In this document: positions 29,303 to 38,653 of the stretch, piece by piece | How the letters are laid out: every line of letters starts with the position of its first letter | Position numbering within the stretch: position 1 is the stretch's first letter | Translations under genes and position numbers: made by a program | Source: Citrobacter sp. 18056 | Lineage (GTDB): Bacteria > Pseudomonadota > Gammaproteobacteria > Enterobacterales > Enterobacteriaceae | Reading direction: 5' to 3' | Length of the DNA stretch: 64,000 nt | Assembly (NCBI GenBank): GCA_902706235.1 | Contig: CACSJR010000021.1 | Coordinates: 31,861 to 95,860, forward strand | The notes under the pieces: generated by a model | Databases searched by the model: none | Told to the model about the DNA's origin: nothing | Seen by the model: only the letters and a program-made list of their open reading frames with translations

Positions 29303-30014
29303 GTATCACGCCATAATCGCGGCGGCTTGCGGGACTGAAGCCGCCGATCAGCAATGGTGCGGTAATCTCTGCTTCATCGGCAATCTCCCGTAATGCCTCG
29401 CGCAACGCATTCAGCGTTTGTGCCGACGTATGGCGCGAGGTAATCAGCGGGAGTCCCGGGGTTAACGGCGTTTCGCCTACCACCGTCAGGCCCGTCAACG
29501 CTTGTGGCTGATAGCGTGCAAACAATGCCAGGCTTACGCAGTCGATGGCGGCGATATCCGCGGTTCCATTTTGCAGCGCATTCAGCGACTGGCGATGGCT
29601 CCCGGTCCAGACAATCGATCTGAAAAACGTGTCGTCGTGACCCGCGCTATTGCGTAGAGCATGATAGCCTGACTGCGATTCCGGCGAATTGCAGGCGGCG
29701 ACCTGACCACGAAAATCATGCAGCCTTTTGCCCGCTTCAGTCTGACGAGCGACCAGCCGACTGCGATAGTTCCGACCTTCGCAGCCCGTCGCCGTGTAGT
29801 GGAAACAACCGACCACCTGAACATCATCCAGGGCGGTCATCAGCGGATAGCCGCAGGTTTGACTCAGCAACAGGTTGTCGTCCTGCCAGTGGGAAGGTAA
29901 ATCCTCAGGGCGCTGGAAGCGGGCATCGGGAAAGCGCCGTAGCACGGCGGCCGCCAGTGTATCCGTTGCCGCAGGGTTCACGTCATACATCGGAAATGCG
30001 ATGTTACCGGTCAT
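29280..30014 (-). CDS. PhnD-like substrate-binding protein without a signal peptide
   Basis: This 244-residue protein resembles the PhnD/phosphate-phosphonate binding family (type II periplasmic fold). Features are [12 protein letters not shown] after the first strand, [14 protein letters not shown] in the second lobe and a [14 protein letters not shown] strand. PhnD proteins normally carry a signal peptide and work with an ABC permease. Here the N-terminus [13 protein letters not shown] starts directly at the first strand and no permease or ATPase gene is nearby, so it may be cytoplasmic. The start at 30014 has GAGGAG upstream and lies inside the desaturase gene (11-base overlap). Ligand unknown. 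Confidence 0.75.
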   Translation of the reverse strand: MTGNIAFPMYDVNPAATDTLAAAVLRRFPDARFQRPEDLPSHWQDDNLLLSQTCGYPLMTALDDVQVVGCFHYTATGCEGRNYRSRLVARQTEAGKRLHDFRGQVAACNSPESQSGYHALRNSAGHDDTFFRSIVWTGSHRQSLNALQNGTADIAAIDCVSLALFARYQPQALTGLTVVGETPLTPGLPLITSRHTSAQTLNALREALREIADEAEITAPLLIGGFSPASRRDYGVILKASSCA

Positions 30015-30990
30015 GCTGAATCTCCTCTGGGCCACCGGGATGCACGGTCACATCCACCGGGCGAAAACGGTACTTTCGCCACCATTCCCGATAGCCTTTG
30101 ACCACAAATCCTTGATTACGCTGCGCGTAGTGCGTTTTGTCGCGCAACCACACTTTACGCAAGCCGTACCACGGCACGCCGGGCAAATCATGATGAACCG
30201 AATGATAGTTCAGATTGAGAAACAGCAAACGCCACGGCAGTGAGGTTTCAGTGATCGCGGAGCGGGCCAGCGGATCGTCAGCGGCCCGATGTTCGAGGAA
30301 CGAGCGTATTTTGGTGCAGCCTAGCGCCGGATAACTCACCGCCAGCAGATACCACAACGCCGAAAATTCCTGATGCTGCAGCCAGCCGAACACCAGCCCC
30401 AGCAAAGTGAAATGCACCAGCCACATCGCTACTGCCCGGCGCTCTCCCAGGCGAAACGATTTCATCATGCCTTCAAACACGCCTGCAATATCCAGCAGCG
30501 GCGCCAGCAGCAGTCGGCCAATAAACGTGTTACGCAGATGGATCACCCGCTGCTGCCAACCGCTAAAACGTTGCCAGCGCTCTGCGGAGAAATAGTAGGT
30601 CTCCGGATCTTCGCCCGGCACTGTCAACAGCTGATTATGGTGGTGCGCCAGGTGCGAATCACGATACAACCCGTACGGATACCACACTGCCAGCGGCAGC
30701 AGGCCGAACAGCTGATTGACGCGCGGCCAGCGTGTCGGATGCCCGTGAATAAGCTCATGCTGGAGCGACAGATACCAGGTGGTGAACAGAACCAGCAGCG
30801 CCGTGGAGGCAAAAAGTCCCAGCTCAGCGCGAAACGCCAGCGTGGTAAACCAGCCGCCGTAAATCGTAAACATCAACAGCCAGGTCGGCAGTTCGCTGCG
30901 CCACAGCCAGCTTCTGGCGAACAGGCGCACCGCGCTGCGCTGTTCATCGTGCAGCCAGGCAGAACGTCGGGCGGGGTCGGGAATTAGCAT
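30004..30990 (-). CDS. membrane fatty acid desaturase-like protein
   Basis: A 328-residue integral membrane protein with the histidine clusters of the di-iron desaturase/hydroxylase superfamily: HELIHGH (78-84), HLAHHH (113-118), a single His in FLEHR (234) and HSVHHD (263-268). Hydrophobic pairs lie at about 35-75, 92-108 and 185-225. It could desaturate or hydroxylate an acyl chain, carotenoid-like or other lipid substrate; the sequence does not say which. Enterobacteria make unsaturated fatty acids anaerobically through FabA/FabB, so this is accessory. Its stop overlaps the start of the PhnD-like gene. It lies where E. coli has yigF/yigG. Confidence 0.8.
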   Translation of the reverse strand: MLIPDPARRSAWLHDEQRSAVRLFARSWLWRSELPTWLLMFTIYGGWFTTLAFRAELGLFASTALLVLFTTWYLSLQHELIHGHPTRWPRVNQLFGLLPLAVWYPYGLYRDSHLAHHHNQLLTVPGEDPETYYFSAERWQRFSGWQQRVIHLRNTFIGRLLLAPLLDIAGVFEGMMKSFRLGERRAVAMWLVHFTLLGLVFGWLQHQEFSALWYLLAVSYPALGCTKIRSFLEHRAADDPLARSAITETSLPWRLLFLNLNYHSVHHDLPGVPWYGLRKVWLRDKTHYAQRNQGFVVKGYREWWRKYRFRPVDVTVHPGGPEEIQHDR

Positions 30991-31100
30991 CCGGCTTCCA
31001 CATCTCTAAGAGGTTATCCGCAAAAGATGTGAGAAGCCGGTTGAAATAACAAAGAATTTAACTGGATGAGCTTTGCCGTTTTCTGGCAAAGCGCATGGGA

Positions 31101-31994
31101 TCAGCTTTTTGGCGTACGGCGCAGGGTATAAAGCGCATCGATAACAAACACCGCCAGCGCGACCCAAATAAACGCAAAAGTGACCATTTTATCCGCGCCC
31201 GGGGTTTCACCGTAAAACATCACCGCCAGAATGAACATGAGCGTAGGGCCGATGTACTGGAAGAAACCCAGCGTCGAAAGCCGCAGTTTGGTGGCGGCAC
31301 CCGTGAAGCACAGCAGTGGAATGGTGGTGACCACGCCTGCCGCCATCAGCAGCAGGTTCAGCGACCACGGGTTTTGCCCCATATGGCTGGTAGCGCTGTC
31401 GGCGATGCCGAACAGATAAATGGCCGCCACGGGTAGTAACCACAGAGTTTCCACCAGCATGCCTGTTTGGGCATCGACGGCAATTTTCTTACGCACCAGG
31501 CCGTAAAACGCAAAGCTGAACGCCAGCCCCAGCGCGATAATCGGCAGCGAACCAAAGGTCCAGAGCTGCACCAGCACGCCGCAGGTCGCGAGGAAAACCG
31601 CCACCCATTGCATCCGACGGAAGCGTTCCCCGAGGAAAATCATCCCCAGCACGATATTCACCAGCGGGTTAATGAAATAACCGAGACTGGCTTCCAGCAT
31701 GTGCTGATTATTCACCGCCCAGATAAACAGCAGCCAGTTGCCGCCAATCAATACGGCGGAGAGGGCCAGCAAGAAGATTTTCTTCGGCGTCTGGCACAGG
31801 CGTTTGATACCGCTCCACTGACGGCTGATGCTGATCAGCGCCACCATAAAGAAGAATGACCAGATAATACGGTGGGTGAGAATTTCATCGGCGGGTACGT
31901 AGTAAATGACTTTGAAGTACGCCGGTGCTACGCCCCAAATAAAATAAGCGGCGAGGGCGAGTAAAACCCCTTGCCGCGTTTGTTTAGCATCCAT
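31101..31994 (-). CDS. rarD: EamA-family permease RarD
   Basis: A 297-residue membrane protein with ten predicted segments in two EamA repeats, beginning MDAKQTRQGVLLALAAYFIWG. The original rarD phenotype is chloramphenicol sensitivity; the natural substrate is unknown. A hairpin GCTTTGCC/GGCAAAGC lies just past its stop at 31070-31092 and may mark the end of the transcript, though it lacks a T-run. Upstream lies yigI on the same strand. Confidence 0.92.
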   Translation of the reverse strand: MDAKQTRQGVLLALAAYFIWGVAPAYFKVIYYVPADEILTHRIIWSFFFMVALISISRQWSGIKRLCQTPKKIFLLALSAVLIGGNWLLFIWAVNNQHMLEASLGYFINPLVNIVLGMIFLGERFRRMQWVAVFLATCGVLVQLWTFGSLPIIALGLAFSFAFYGLVRKKIAVDAQTGMLVETLWLLPVAAIYLFGIADSATSHMGQNPWSLNLLLMAAGVVTTIPLLCFTGAATKLRLSTLGFFQYIGPTLMFILAVMFYGETPGADKMVTFAFIWVALAVFVIDALYTLRRTPKS

Positions 31995-32043
31995 GGGAAA
32001 ATCCGTTACATAAAAGTAAGGGGATGTTACCCGATTTTAACGG

Positions 32044-32511
32044 TTAACCCACCATATAAGTGGCGGTCGCGCTGGCGATATAAACCTGCTCTTCGTTGTG
32101 CAATTCGACGCGCGCGACGGCGACTTTATTACCCGCCCGCAGCAGGCTGCTGGTGGCAGTAAAACGGTTGCCACGGCCTGGGCGCAGGTAATCCACGCGT
32201 AAATCGATGGTGCCCATTCGTGACAGGCGCTGGCGCAGTTCATCTTCGTTAATAGTGTCGTGTCGGGTGAGCGTGCTGCCCACGCAGACCAGGCCTGCGG
32301 CGACGTCCAGCGCCGAGGCAATCACCCCGCCGTGAAGAATACTTTGCGCCCAGTTGCCGACCATCATCGGCTGATTGTTAAAGCTGAGCTGAGCGAAGGA
32401 TTTCTCGTAGCGTTCCAGTTCCAGCCCCAGCGCGCGGTTAAACGGCATGTGATACACAAAGATATCGCCTACCAGTTTTAACGCGGCTTCGGCGGTGAGT
32501 TCTGCGGACAT
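32044..32511 (-). CDS. yigI: hotdog-fold thioesterase YigI
   Basis: A 155-residue protein of the PaaI/YigI thioesterase group, the same length as in E. coli. The hotdog features are the central helix [16 protein letters not shown] and the strand [13 protein letters not shown]. coli YigI has been reported to act on medium- and long-chain acyl-CoA. It lies 49 bases upstream of rarD on the same strand and diverges from pldA. Confidence 0.9.
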   Translation of the reverse strand: MSAELTAEAALKLVGDIFVYHMPFNRALGLELERYEKSFAQLSFNNQPMMVGNWAQSILHGGVIASALDVAAGLVCVGSTLTRHDTINEDELRQRLSRMGTIDLRVDYLRPGRGNRFTATSSLLRAGNKVAVARVELHNEEQVYIASATATYMVG

Positions 32512-32666
32512 AGCAACCTTTCCATTGGTTAATGAAATGTTGATTTTATGCCTATGGTTTGTTGATTTCTACTTTCGGAAACGATAACCGCGCAAGATGG
32601 CGATAAATCGGTAGAATGACAGCCGACTGATTATCCAATAATAAATTTTGTTCAGGAGAACTCCCA

Positions 32667-33536
32667 ATGCGAACCAGGCTGGGTTGGTTGCTGGCAGCTA
32701 CAGGGCTGCCGCTATCCGTTTATGCGCAGGAAGCGACGATTAAGGATGTTCATGATGCGCCCGCCGTACGTGGCAGTATCATCGCTAACATGTTGCAGGA
32801 GCATGACAATCCGTTCACGCTCTACCCGTATGAGAGCAACTACGTCATTTACACCGCGACCAGCGACTTGAACAAAGAAGCCATTAAAAGCTACAACTGG
32901 TCGGATAATGCGCGTAAGGACGAAGTGAAATTCCAGTTGAGTTTAGCCTTCCCGCTGTGGCGTGGCATTTTGGGCGACAATTCCGTTCTCGGGGCGTCAT
33001 ACACCCAAAAATCCTGGTGGCAGCTCTCCAACACGTCAGAATCAGCTCCGTTCCGAGAAACTAACTATGAACCGCAGCTGTTCCTCGGTTTTGCGACCGA
33101 CTACCAGTTTGCAGGCTGGACGCTGCGCGACGTCGAATTTGGTTATAACCACGACTCCAACGGCCGCTCCGACCCGACGTCCCGCAGCTGGAACCGTCTT
33201 TATACGCGTCTGATGGCGCAAAACGGCAACTGGCTGGTGGAAGTGAAGCCGTGGTATGTGATTGGTGATACTGATGATAACCCGGATATCACCAAGTATA
33301 TGGGCTACTACCAGCTCAAAATTGGCTACCAACTGGGTGAAGCGATCCTCAGCGCCAAAGGCCAGTACAACTGGAACACCGGTTACGGCGGCGCGGAGCT
33401 CGGTCTGAGCTATCCGGTCACCCGACACGTGCGCATTTATACGCAGGTTTACAGCGGTTACGGCGAGTCGCTGATTGATTACAACTTCAATCAGACGCGT
33501 GTCGGCGTAGGCGTAATGCTCAACGATCTGTTTTAA
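32667..33536 (+). CDS. pldA: outer membrane phospholipase A
   Basis: OMPLA hydrolyses phospholipids that have reached the outer leaflet of the outer membrane. The 289 residues include a signal peptide cleaved after SVYA (residue 20). A 12-strand barrel follows, with catalytic His162 and Ser164 in YNHDSNG and Asn176. The C-terminal residue is Phe, the usual outer-membrane signal. The GGAGAA ribosome site fits the ATG at 32667. An intrinsic terminator follows at 33556. Confidence 0.96.
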   Translation: MRTRLGWLLAATGLPLSVYAQEATIKDVHDAPAVRGSIIANMLQEHDNPFTLYPYESNYVIYTATSDLNKEAIKSYNWSDNARKDEVKFQLSLAFPLWRGILGDNSVLGASYTQKSWWQLSNTSESAPFRETNYEPQLFLGFATDYQFAGWTLRDVEFGYNHDSNGRSDPTSRSWNRLYTRLMAQNGNWLVEVKPWYVIGDTDDNPDITKYMGYYQLKIGYQLGEAILSAKGQYNWNTGYGGAELGLSYPVTRHVRIYTQVYSGYGESLIDYNFNQTRVGVGVMLNDLF

Positions 33537-33555
33537 ACGTTGCACTCTTGCTCTC

Positions 33556-33582
33556 AGGCGCTGAAAATAGCGCCTGTTTTTA
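33556..33582 (+). terminator. intrinsic terminator after pldA
   Basis: AGGCGCT-GAAAAT-AGCGCCT is followed by GTTTTTA. It sits 20 bases after the pldA stop and only about 20 bases before the recQ start. Confidence 0.8.
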
Positions 33583-33601
33583 TTTCAGAATTGGGGTGAG
33601 T

Positions 33602-35431
33602 GTGGCGCAGGCGGAAGTGATAAATCAGGTATCGCTGGCAAGACAGGTTTTACAGGAAACCTTTGGCTACCAGCAATTCCGCCCGGGTCAGGAAACCATC
33701 ATCGAGACGGCGCTCGAAGGGCGCGACTGTCTGGTGGTGATGCCGACCGGCGGCGGGAAATCCCTGTGCTATCAGGTCCCCGCGCTGGTTCTCGACGGCC
33801 TGACGGTTGTTGTCTCACCACTGATTTCATTAATGAAAGACCAGGTCGATCAGCTGCTTGCCAACGGCGTGGCGGCGGCCTGTCTGAACTCGACGCAGAC
33901 TCGCGAACAGCAGCAGGACGTCATGGCGGGCTGTCGTACCGGCAAAATTCGTCTGCTGTATATCGCCCCTGAACGTCTGATGCTCGACAACTTCCTCGAT
34001 AACCTCAGCCACTGGAATCCGGTGATGCTGGCGGTGGATGAAGCGCATTGTATTTCTCAGTGGGGCCACGACTTCCGTCCTGAATATGCCGCGCTGGGCC
34101 AGCTGCGCCAGCGTTATCCGACCCTGCCGTTTATGGCGTTAACCGCCACCGCCGATGACACCACCCGCAGCGACATCGTGCGCCTGCTGGGCCTGAACGA
34201 TCCGTACATCCAGATAAGCAGCTTTGACCGACCGAACATCCGCTACATGCTGATGGAGAAGTTCAAGCCGCTCGATCAGCTGATGCGTTACGTGCAGGAC
34301 CAGCGCGGAAAATCCGGCATTATTTACTGCAACAGCCGCTCGAAGGTGGAAGACACCGCCGCGCGTCTGCAAAGCCGTGGTATCAGCGCGGGGGCGTATC
34401 ACGCCGGGCTGGAAAATACCGTGCGAGCCGATGTGCAGGAGCGTTTCCAGCGTGACGACTTGCAAATCGTCGTCGCGACCGTTGCCTTTGGTATGGGTAT
34501 CAACAAGCCCAACGTGCGCTTTGTGGTGCACTTCGACATCCCGCGTAATATCGAATCCTACTATCAGGAAACCGGCCGCGCCGGGCGTGACGGGCTGCCT
34601 GCCGAAGCGATGCTGTTTTACGATCCGGCAGACATGGCCTGGCTGCGTCGTTGCCTCGAAGAAAAGCCCCCCGGACAGCTGCTGGATATTGAACGCCACA
34701 AGCTCAACGCAATGGGCGCGTTTGCCGAAGCGCAAACCTGCCGTCGTCTGGTGCTGCTGAACTATTTCGGCGAAGGTCGTCAGGAGCCGTGCGGTAACTG
34801 CGACGTGTGCCTTGATCCCCCGAAACAATACGATGGCTTACAGGATGCACAGATTGCGCTCTCAACCATTGGACGGGTGAATCAGCGCTTTGGTATGGGC
34901 TACGTGGTCGAAGTGATCCGCGGGGCGAATAATCAGCGTATCCGCGAAATGGGCCACGATAAGCTCAAGGTGTATGGCATGGGCCGCGATAAAACCCATG
35001 AACACTGGGTGAGCGTTATCCGTCAGCTTATCCACCTGGGGCTGGTGATGCAGAATATCGCGATGCACTCCGCGTTGCAGATGACCGATTCCGCGCGTCC
35101 GGTACTGCGTGCCGAAGTGCCGCTGCAGTTAGCCGTGCCGCGCGTGCTGGCGCTCAAACCGCGCGTGGCGCAGAAATCGTACGGCGGAAACTATGACCGT
35201 AAGCTGTTTGCCAAACTGCGTAAGCTGCGCAAAGTCATCGCCGACGAAGAAAATATCCCGCCTTATGTGGTGTTTAACGATGCCACGCTGATTGAAATGG
35301 CCGAGCAAATGCCGACGTCGCCGGGCGAAATGCTTAGCGTGAATGGCGTGGGCGTACGTAAGCTGGAGCGCTTCGGGCAAGAGTTCCTGGCGCTGATCCG
35401 TGCCCATGCTGATGGGGATGATGAGGAGTAG
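33602..35431 (+). CDS. recQ: ATP-dependent DNA helicase RecQ
   Basis: RecQ is a 3'-to-5' helicase of the RecF recombination pathway. I chose the GTG at 33602 because VAQAEV matches the E. coli start and gives 609 residues; the frame extends 18 codons upstream through the pldA terminator. Motifs in order are [10 protein letters not shown] (Walker A), [13 protein letters not shown], the helicase C-terminal ETGRAGRDG, and the zinc-binding cysteines (CRRLV, then CGNCDVC). A winged helix and a C-terminal HRDC domain (about residues 530-605) follow. Confidence 0.97.
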   Translation: MAQAEVINQVSLARQVLQETFGYQQFRPGQETIIETALEGRDCLVVMPTGGGKSLCYQVPALVLDGLTVVVSPLISLMKDQVDQLLANGVAAACLNSTQTREQQQDVMAGCRTGKIRLLYIAPERLMLDNFLDNLSHWNPVMLAVDEAHCISQWGHDFRPEYAALGQLRQRYPTLPFMALTATADDTTRSDIVRLLGLNDPYIQISSFDRPNIRYMLMEKFKPLDQLMRYVQDQRGKSGIIYCNSRSKVEDTAARLQSRGISAGAYHAGLENTVRADVQERFQRDDLQIVVATVAFGMGINKPNVRFVVHFDIPRNIESYYQETGRAGRDGLPAEAMLFYDPADMAWLRRCLEEKPPGQLLDIERHKLNAMGAFAEAQTCRRLVLLNYFGEGRQEPCGNCDVCLDPPKQYDGLQDAQIALSTIGRVNQRFGMGYVVEVIRGANNQRIREMGHDKLKVYGMGRDKTHEHWVSVIRQLIHLGLVMQNIAMHSALQMTDSARPVLRAEVPLQLAVPRVLALKPRVAQKSYGGNYDRKLFAKLRKLRKVIADEENIPPYVVFNDATLIEMAEQMPTSPGEMLSVNGVGVRKLERFGQEFLALIRAHADGDDEE

Positions 35432-35491
35432 TCAGCCGGGCAAAAAAGTGCCAGGATAATCACTCACTGAATCATTCCCCGCGAGTTTCCT

Positions 35492-36112
35492 ATGTTGATG
35501 TTATTTCTCACCGTGGCGATGGTGCATTTAATTGCACTGATGAGCCCTGGCCCGGATTTTTTCTTCGTGTCGCAAACGGCCGTCAGTCGCTCCCGTAAAG
35601 AAGCGATGATGGGCGTGCTCGGCATTACCGCTGGCGTCATGGTCTGGGCGGGTGTCGCCCTGCTGGGTTTGCATCTGCTGCTCGAAAAAATGGCGTGGCT
35701 GCACAACATCGTCATGGTCGGCGGCGGTCTGTATCTGTGCTGGATGGGCTATCAGATGCTGCGCGGTGCGCTGAAGAAACGCGAAGCGACCACCGAAACC
35801 CCGGAAGTGGAACTGGCGCAGGGGGGTAAAAGTTTCCTGAAAGGGCTGCTGACCAACCTGGCGAACCCGAAAGCCATTATCTATTTCGGCTCGGTGTTCT
35901 CACTGTTCGTCGGGGATAACATCGGCGGCGCGGAGCGCTGGGGCATTTTCCTGCTGATTATCGTCGAAACCCTCGCGTGGTTTACGGTGGTGGCGAGTCT
36001 GTTTGCGTTGCCGACCATGCGCCGCGGCTACCAGCGCATGGCCAAGTGGATTGACGGCGTGGCCGGAACCCTGTTCGCTGGCTTCGGCATTCACCTGATC
36101 ATCTCTCGCTAA
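35492..36112 (+). CDS. rhtC: threonine exporter RhtC
   Basis: RhtC is a 206-residue LysE-superfamily exporter with about six membrane segments and the family start MSPGPDFFFVSQTA near residue 17. The conserved NLANPKAIIYF lies in the middle. In E. coli it exports threonine. It is convergent with rhtB, the two stop codons abutting at 36112/36113. Confidence 0.93.
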   Translation: MLMLFLTVAMVHLIALMSPGPDFFFVSQTAVSRSRKEAMMGVLGITAGVMVWAGVALLGLHLLLEKMAWLHNIVMVGGGLYLCWMGYQMLRGALKKREATTETPEVELAQGGKSFLKGLLTNLANPKAIIYFGSVFSLFVGDNIGGAERWGIFLLIIVETLAWFTVVASLFALPTMRRGYQRMAKWIDGVAGTLFAGFGIHLIISR

Positions 36113-36733
36113 TCAGGCATGGCGTGCTGACGCAAGCAGCGCGCCGACCAGCATAAACAGCGATCCAAATATCTTATTCAGGGCCTTCATCTGACGAGGG
36201 CCTTTGATCCAGCCTGCAATTCGCGTCGCCAGTGTCGCATAGCCAATCATCACAATGATATCCACCACGATGGTCGTCACCCCGAGGGTAACGTATTGCA
36301 TGACCTGCGGCTGATGCGGCATGATAAATTGCGGAAACAGCGCCGCCAGAAAGACGATGCTTTTCGGGTTGGTGAGGTTCACAAAGACCGCGCGTTTAAA
36401 CAGATGCCCACGGGTTTGCGTCTTCGCGACGGCGTTAAGATCGATAGCGCCTGCGGCGCGCCATTGCTGAATGCCGAGCCAGATGAGATACGCCACCCCC
36501 GCCCATTTCAGCACTTCAAACGCCAGCAGCGAACGTGAGAACAACGTCCCCAGACCAACACCCACCAGAACGATATGAATGCCCAGTCCGGTTTGCAGCC
36601 CGGCAATCGATGCCGCTGCGCCACGATAGCCGTGGTTGATGGCGGTAGTCATGGTGTTGATGGCCCCGGAACCGGGGGAAAGGCTGAGAATTATGGACGT
36701 CAGTAGATAGGCGAACCACCACTCGAAGGTCAT
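36113..36733 (-). CDS. rhtB: homoserine/homoserine lactone exporter RhtB
   Basis: RhtB is a 206-residue LysE-family exporter with [15 protein letters not shown] in the first segment and [20 protein letters not shown] in the middle. In E. coli it exports homoserine and its lactone. It is a paralogue of the convergent rhtC. It diverges from pldB across 79 bases. Confidence 0.93.
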   Translation of the reverse strand: MTFEWWFAYLLTSIILSLSPGSGAINTMTTAINHGYRGAAASIAGLQTGLGIHIVLVGVGLGTLFSRSLLAFEVLKWAGVAYLIWLGIQQWRAAGAIDLNAVAKTQTRGHLFKRAVFVNLTNPKSIVFLAALFPQFIMPHQPQVMQYVTLGVTTIVVDIIVMIGYATLATRIAGWIKGPRQMKALNKIFGSLFMLVGALLASARHA

Positions 36734-36812
36734 GAGACACTCCCTGATTGACTGCTTTTATGCCACAATACGCTATGCCCGTCATACTTCAAGCAGCAGG
36801 GGTGGATAGCCG

Positions 36813-37805
36813 ATGTTTCGGCAGAAAATGGACTGGAAAACCAGAGAAAACGGGTTTGCCGCTTTCACGATGGGACCGCTGAATAATTTCTGGCGCCAGC
36901 GTGAAGAAGCCGAATTTACAGGCGTGGATAACGTTCCGGTACGCTTTGTCCGCTTTCGCGCCAAAAAACACGATCGGGTGATTGTGGTGTGTCCGGGCCG
37001 AATCGAAAGCTACGTGAAGTATGCGGAGCTGGCCTACGATCTGTTCTACAGCGGCTTCGACGTGCTGATTATCGATCACCGTGGGCAAGGGTTGTCCGGG
37101 CGGATACTCGACGACAGTCATCGCGGCCACGTGGATAACTTCAGCGATTACGTCGATGACCTGGCCGCTTTCTGGGAACAGGAAGTCTCGCCTGGACCGT
37201 GGCGTAAGCGTTATATCCTTGGCCATTCGATGGGTGGCGCGATTTCTACGTTGTTTTTACAGCGAAATCCTAAGCAGTGCGACGCGCTCGCGCTTTGTGC
37301 GCCAATGTTCGGTATCATCATGCGATTGCCCGACTGGATGGTGCGGCCAATTCTCGATTTCGCTGAGGGCCATCAGCGCATAAGAGAAAGCTACGCCATG
37401 GGAACCGGGCGCTGGCACGCGCTGCCGTTCAGCCTCAATAGCCTGACCCACAGCCGAGAACGTTATCGTCGAAACCTGGGGTTTTACGCCGACAATCCAT
37501 ATATTCGGGTTGGCGGGCCAACCTACCATTGGGTGCGTGAAGGGGTGATGGCCGGGGAAGAAATCCTGTCCGGTGTGGCGTTGGATGACACCCCGACGCT
37601 ACTGATTCAGGCTGAAGAAGAAAAGGTCGTGGATAACCGTATGCACGACCGCTATTGCGCACTCCGCGCCGCGGCGGGCAAGCCTTGTGAAGGCGTGAAT
37701 CCGCTTGTCATACCCGGTGCTTATCATGAGATCCTTTTCGAAAAGGACGATATGCGCTCAGTCGCGCTCGAGACCATCGTCGAGTTTTATGATCGACATA
37801 ATTAA
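36813..37805 (+). CDS. pldB: lysophospholipase L2
   Basis: PldB is an alpha/beta hydrolase of the monoacylglycerol-lipase type that cleaves lysophospholipids at the inner membrane. The nucleophile elbow GHSMGG is present, as are DHRGQGLSGR and the late catalytic His in PGAYHEILFE. The 330 residues are about ten shorter than E. coli as remembered, mainly at the N-terminus. yigL follows 41 bases downstream and may be co-transcribed. Confidence 0.93.
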   Translation: MFRQKMDWKTRENGFAAFTMGPLNNFWRQREEAEFTGVDNVPVRFVRFRAKKHDRVIVVCPGRIESYVKYAELAYDLFYSGFDVLIIDHRGQGLSGRILDDSHRGHVDNFSDYVDDLAAFWEQEVSPGPWRKRYILGHSMGGAISTLFLQRNPKQCDALALCAPMFGIIMRLPDWMVRPILDFAEGHQRIRESYAMGTGRWHALPFSLNSLTHSRERYRRNLGFYADNPYIRVGGPTYHWVREGVMAGEEILSGVALDDTPTLLIQAEEEKVVDNRMHDRYCALRAAAGKPCEGVNPLVIPGAYHEILFEKDDMRSVALETIVEFYDRHN

Positions 37806-37846
37806 TCCGGCGCTCGCGCCGCTCTTACCAGAGGTTTAATTCGTTT

Positions 37847-38653
37847 ATGTACCAGGTTGTTGCGTCTGATTTAGATGGTACGCTGCTCAATCCCGACCAT
37901 CGTCTGTCCCCCTACACCAAAGAAACGCTGACCCTGCTGACCGAAAAAGGGGTGAACTTCGTTTTTGCGACTGGCCGCCACCACATTGATGTTGGGCAGA
38001 TCCGCGATGGCCTGGGCATCAAGGCATTTATGATCACCTCCAACGGTGCTCGCGTTCATGATACCGACGGCAATCTGGTGTTTGCCCATAACCTCGATAG
38101 CGATATCGCCTCTGACCTGTTTGGTGTGGTGAATAACAATCCGGATATCGTGACCAACGTGTATCGCAACGACGAATGGTTCATGAACCGCCATCGCCCG
38201 GAAGAGATGCGTTTCTTCAAGGAAGCGATTTTCAACTATTCGCTGTATGAACCGGGCCTGCTGGAAGCCGAAGGCGTCAGCAAAGTGTTCTTCACCTCTC
38301 CGGATCATGACGTGCTGCTGCCGTTAGAGCAGGCGATCAACGCCCGTTGGGGCGATCGCGTCAATGTGAGTTTCTCGACCCTGACCTGCCTGGAAGTGAT
38401 GGCGGGCGGCGTCTCAAAAGGGCACGCGCTGGAAGCGGTCGCCAAAATGATGGGTTACGGTCTGCCGGACTGCATCGCGTTTGGCGACGGCATGAACGAT
38501 GCCGAAATGCTCTCCATGGCGGGGAAAGGCTGCATCATGGATAACGCGCATCAGCGTCTGAAAGATTTGCATCCTGAACTGGAGGTGATTGGTTCGAACG
38601 TGGATGACGCGGTACCGCATTATCTGCGTCGGCTGTATCTCAATCAGGCGTAA
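37847..38653 (+). CDS. yigL: HAD-family sugar/pyridoxal phosphatase YigL
   Basis: A 268-residue Cof-type HAD phosphatase. Motif I is DLDGTLLN (Asp8, Asp10). FATGRHH is motif II, and a late FGDGMNDAEML supplies the magnesium ligands. E. coli YigL dephosphorylates pyridoxal phosphate and glucose-6-phosphate, and its mRNA is stabilised by SgrS during sugar-phosphate stress; whether SgrS pairs here was not checked. Its 3' end overlaps the opposite-strand EAL gene by 14 bases. Its terminator hairpin (38680-38702) lies inside that gene. Confidence 0.93.
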   Translation: MYQVVASDLDGTLLNPDHRLSPYTKETLTLLTEKGVNFVFATGRHHIDVGQIRDGLGIKAFMITSNGARVHDTDGNLVFAHNLDSDIASDLFGVVNNNPDIVTNVYRNDEWFMNRHRPEEMRFFKEAIFNYSLYEPGLLEAEGVSKVFFTSPDHDVLLPLEQAINARWGDRVNVSFSTLTCLEVMAGGVSKGHALEAVAKMMGYGLPDCIAFGDGMNDAEMLSMAGKGCIMDNAHQRLKDLHPELEVIGSNVDDAVPHYLRRLYLNQA

